Source: Candidatus Methanomethylophilaceae archaeon (GTDB lineage: Archaea > Thermoplasmatota > Thermoplasmata > Methanomassiliicoccales > Methanomethylophilaceae). From it: a DNA stretch of 5,596 nt. Of the stretch, positions 3,630 through 5,596 are shown one piece after another (within the stretch, counting starts at the first letter, position 1; every line of letters starts with the position of its first letter). The notes beneath the pieces were generated by a model. That model was given only the letters and a program-made list of their open reading frames with translations. It made no database searches and had not been told where the DNA came from. The stretch is taken from contig JAFSYZ010000200.1 of assembly GCA_017455785.1 (NCBI GenBank), positions 1-5,596 on the forward strand. Reading direction: 5' to 3'. The translations under genes were made by a program, and so were the position numbers.

Positions 3630-5596
3630 TCATTCGGTGAAAGACGCTCTGAAGGCAGTCGTCCTGTAGACGCCGTACAGGTTCTTAGTCGTTCCGGAGG
3701 AACCGAGTACGATGGGACTCTGATCGGAGCAATCCGGCACAGTGTCCTGGGCCTCCTCGGACCATCCGATGTACGTCTTATGTTCGACACGGTCGGCAGC
3801 ATCTATGAGCATTACAGTGCTTCCGGCAGATCCTATCTGTTCCGCCTTAGCTGCTCTGACAGGATCTTCGGCGAACAATGTGACTGATGATGATTTCGCA
3901 TGCGATGAATCCTCCGCTGTGTTGTACAGGGATCCGACATGGTATGAATTGGCCCCGATGCTGACCGTTCCAGACCCGTAAGGGTTGATGTCGGCGATGG
4001 TTATACTTACTCCGCTGCCTAGCGAGAACGCGTATCCGGATGTTATGGAGAGCGTCTTCCCGTTCAGATTCATCACCGTGTCGGCGCCTATGTTAAGTGT
4101 GCTGGTGAGCTCGATATCATCAAGAAGCATGATAGAGGTGCTCCTGTAGGCTTCGAGTAAGGAATTCTCCAGTATGTCCAAGTTCAGTATGGGTGTGAAC
4201 GACGGATCCATGTCGTAGAGATTGATTTTCAGATTTGGAGAGCACCCTTTGAAGACCGACGGCCCGATGTTCGTCAGGTATCCCATGCCGCTTCCGGTGA
4301 GGGTCACATCTGACAGTGAAACATAACCGCTGAAAGCTGAACCTGGAAGGACGGTGATCGCAGTTACGACCAGTTTGCGGACCTTCTGAAGATCGTCACC
4401 CAACGCAGTCCTGAGCGTTTCCGCATCCGTTGCGTTCATGATAGGGGAGGGCTCGACGCTTCCGACCTTCTTATCCGGATCGTAGGCGACTGTCAGAATC
4501 TTCGTTTCCGAATCGTATTCGTAGTATATGCCATAGTCATTCAGGATGTTACCGTTGAGCCAAAGGGCCGTAATCATAACCTTTCCTCCAGCCGGCAGAG
4601 AGTAGGGTATGTTGAGTGAAACACCGTCGTACAGATACGAAGCACAATCGTCGTCCCATCCGCGGAAGTTAGCCTTTACCGCGGAATCGGTCAATATAGG
4701 AAGTTCCAGGTTAGTGGCCGATGGTGTGGAATTTTTATCCGACTGGTACATCTTGACGAAACTGCGGCTCAGGTATGTTCCAGTATCCACGTATGATTCG
4801 CCCTCTCCGGCGGACGGATGCACCGAGGCCGGTATGGAGGATGTCGCTATAGAGGTAGATATCGTAGCTGCGGAGATCGTGATATAGACGTTGAAGTAAC
4901 CTGAATCTGTTATTGCGTTCACCTCGGTGAATCCGCAGCCTGCAGAACCAAGCACTGCGGTGCATGTGTACGTTGTGCTTGTTAATGCATCCTGATTCCA
5001 GGTATCTGGAACAATCAGGACGCTTCCTACAGTCACTTCTGATTTGGTGGATGGCGCATGATCGCTTCCGGTGATTGTCAGCAGGATATGCGTAGAATCC
5101 GTGAAGGCCGCAGCTATCGTCCCGAGGCGTACCTCGGGGGTCTGCAGTACACCGTTGATCACCTTGAGGTTGAAGATGTTGTTTAGAACTCCTTCATATT
5201 TGTTGAAATATGTCGTGTTTAGAGGCGGGTCTTGTGTATCGGCCTTCTGCAGCCAAAGCTCACCGGTACTCAGATCCATATTAACCTGTTGGGCCTTGGA
5301 ATTGTAACCCAGATACAGTTTCCCCGACCCAAGCGTGATACCGGATGCGGCGCATTTGACGTCTCCGTTGTCGTTAGCCACATATATGTTCCCAGAAGTG
5401 ACTGTGATGTCCGTGGCCGTGGTGTAGGCGCCTATACGGACTGTCCCAGCCGCCACGTTCAGACCATCTAGTACAGTTCCCCTAGCCTTACCAGATTCAA
5501 CCGTACCGGATTCGATATATATGCCTCCGACTACAGACCCCCCTTCGATACTGGTTTTGGTGCTGTTCCCGATATTGTATATATTGTTGCCATACA
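3630..5596 (-). CDS. Large modular secreted adhesin-like protein, C-terminal 654 residues (5' end outside window)
   Basis: The frame is open from the right edge (first full codon 5594-5592) to TGA at 3632-3630. A GTG at 5456 is not a real start, since coding continues through it. Counting from the first residue here, about 1-120 has short beta repeats with SG-x-IYI/IYV turns, like a beta-helix. Residues 155-250 are a Ser/Thr-rich beta region. Residues 310-345 (FRGWDDDC...ITALW) and 605-643 (YIGWSEE...LYGVY) resemble Listeria-Bacteroides/InlB-type repeats. Residues 390-470 (LPGSAFSGYVSLSDVTL, IGPSVFKGC) are BspA-like leucine-rich repeats (LRR_5). Residues 486-555 (IMLLDDIELTSTLNI, NLNGKTLSI) are another beta-helix module. 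These modules typify surface proteins of gut microbes that bind host or microbial surfaces; binding here is inferred. The C-terminus (FRASFTE) has no membrane anchor or LPxTG, so attachment, if any, must be N-terminal or non-covalent. Confidence 0.85.
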   Translation of the reverse strand, partial: YGNNIYNIGNSTKTSIEGGSVVGGIYIESGTVESGKARGTVLDGLNVAAGTVRIGAYTTATDITVTSGNIYVANDNGDVKCAASGITLGSGKLYLGYNSKAQQVNMDLSTGELWLQKADTQDPPLNTTYFNKYEGVLNNIFNLKVINGVLQTPEVRLGTIAAAFTDSTHILLTITGSDHAPSTKSEVTVGSVLIVPDTWNQDALTSTTYTCTAVLGSAGCGFTEVNAITDSGYFNVYITISAATISTSIATSSIPASVHPSAGEGESYVDTGTYLSRSFVKMYQSDKNSTPSATNLELPILTDSAVKANFRGWDDDCASYLYDGVSLNIPYSLPAGGKVMITALWLNGNILNDYGIYYEYDSETKILTVAYDPDKKVGSVEPSPIMNATDAETLRTALGDDLQKVRKLVVTAITVLPGSAFSGYVSLSDVTLTGSGMGYLTNIGPSVFKGCSPNLKINLYDMDPSFTPILNLDILENSLLEAYRSTSIMLLDDIELTSTLNIGADTVMNLNGKTLSITSGYAFSLGSGVSITIADINPYGSGTVSIGANSYHVGSLYNTAEDSSHAKSSSVTLFAEDPVRAAKAEQIGSAGSTVMLIDAADRVEHKTYIGWSEEAQDTVPDCSDQSPIVLGSSGTTKNLYGVYRTTAFRASFTE

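Noticed and set aside
3539..5471. Open frames overlapping the large minus-strand gene (3539-3802, 3606-3887, 3742-3981, 4609-4887, 4735-4965, 5071-5307, 5232-5471)
   Set aside because: The minus-strand frame from 5594 to 3630 is continuous with coherent protein modules; the others have no support.
1..5596. CRISPR array
   Set aside because: No regularly spaced repeats of 24-40 bases are present anywhere in the window.

Overview
The window most likely comes from an archaeon of the Thermoplasmatota, plausibly a host-associated Methanomassiliicoccales methanogen. This is inference. The support is TATA-box promoters about 25 bases upstream of stable RNAs, an archaeal-type RNase P RNA, frequent AGG/AGA Arg and ATA Ile codons, and a very large secreted protein of the BspA/Listeria-Bacteroides-repeat kind common in gut members of that order.

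Layout. Positions 1-293 (+) are the 3' end of a gene for a bacterial-type PH domain protein. It converges, with a 5-base gap, on a HAD-family phosphatase gene (299-961, -). Directly upstream of that gene on the same strand is the RNase P RNA gene (983-1282, -). A short divergent promoter region (about 1283-1404) separates it from tRNA-Leu(GAG) (1405-1491, +). Positions 1498-1905 are largely non-coding, with at most a decayed gene remnant and a TATA box near 1831.

Positions 1914-3313 are a complete 1400-bp IS110-family element of the IS1111 type. It has a DEDD/Ser transposase of 341 aa, 13-bp subterminal inverted repeats, and a structured 280-base region downstream of the transposase. That region carries a candidate bridge RNA (seekRNA). 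One of its loops contains two segments matching the two sides of the present insertion site, and a second loop matches the element's own ends less strongly. The element sits within the first codons of a small gene of about 65 codons. The start codon of that gene (ATG at 1906) is now 1400 bp from its body (3314-3503).

A 12-bp perfect hairpin (3589-3621) lies between this small gene and a convergent, very large gene on the minus strand (3630 to beyond 5596). That gene encodes the C-terminal 654 residues of a modular secreted adhesin-like protein.

The strongest observation is that the IS110 element, its guide RNA loops, its core dinucleotide and its interrupted target gene can all be read consistently from this one sequence. 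A second useful point is that the HAD gene has no visible promoter of its own and probably shares the RNase P RNA transcript. Its longest open frame would wrongly translate the 3' end of that RNA.
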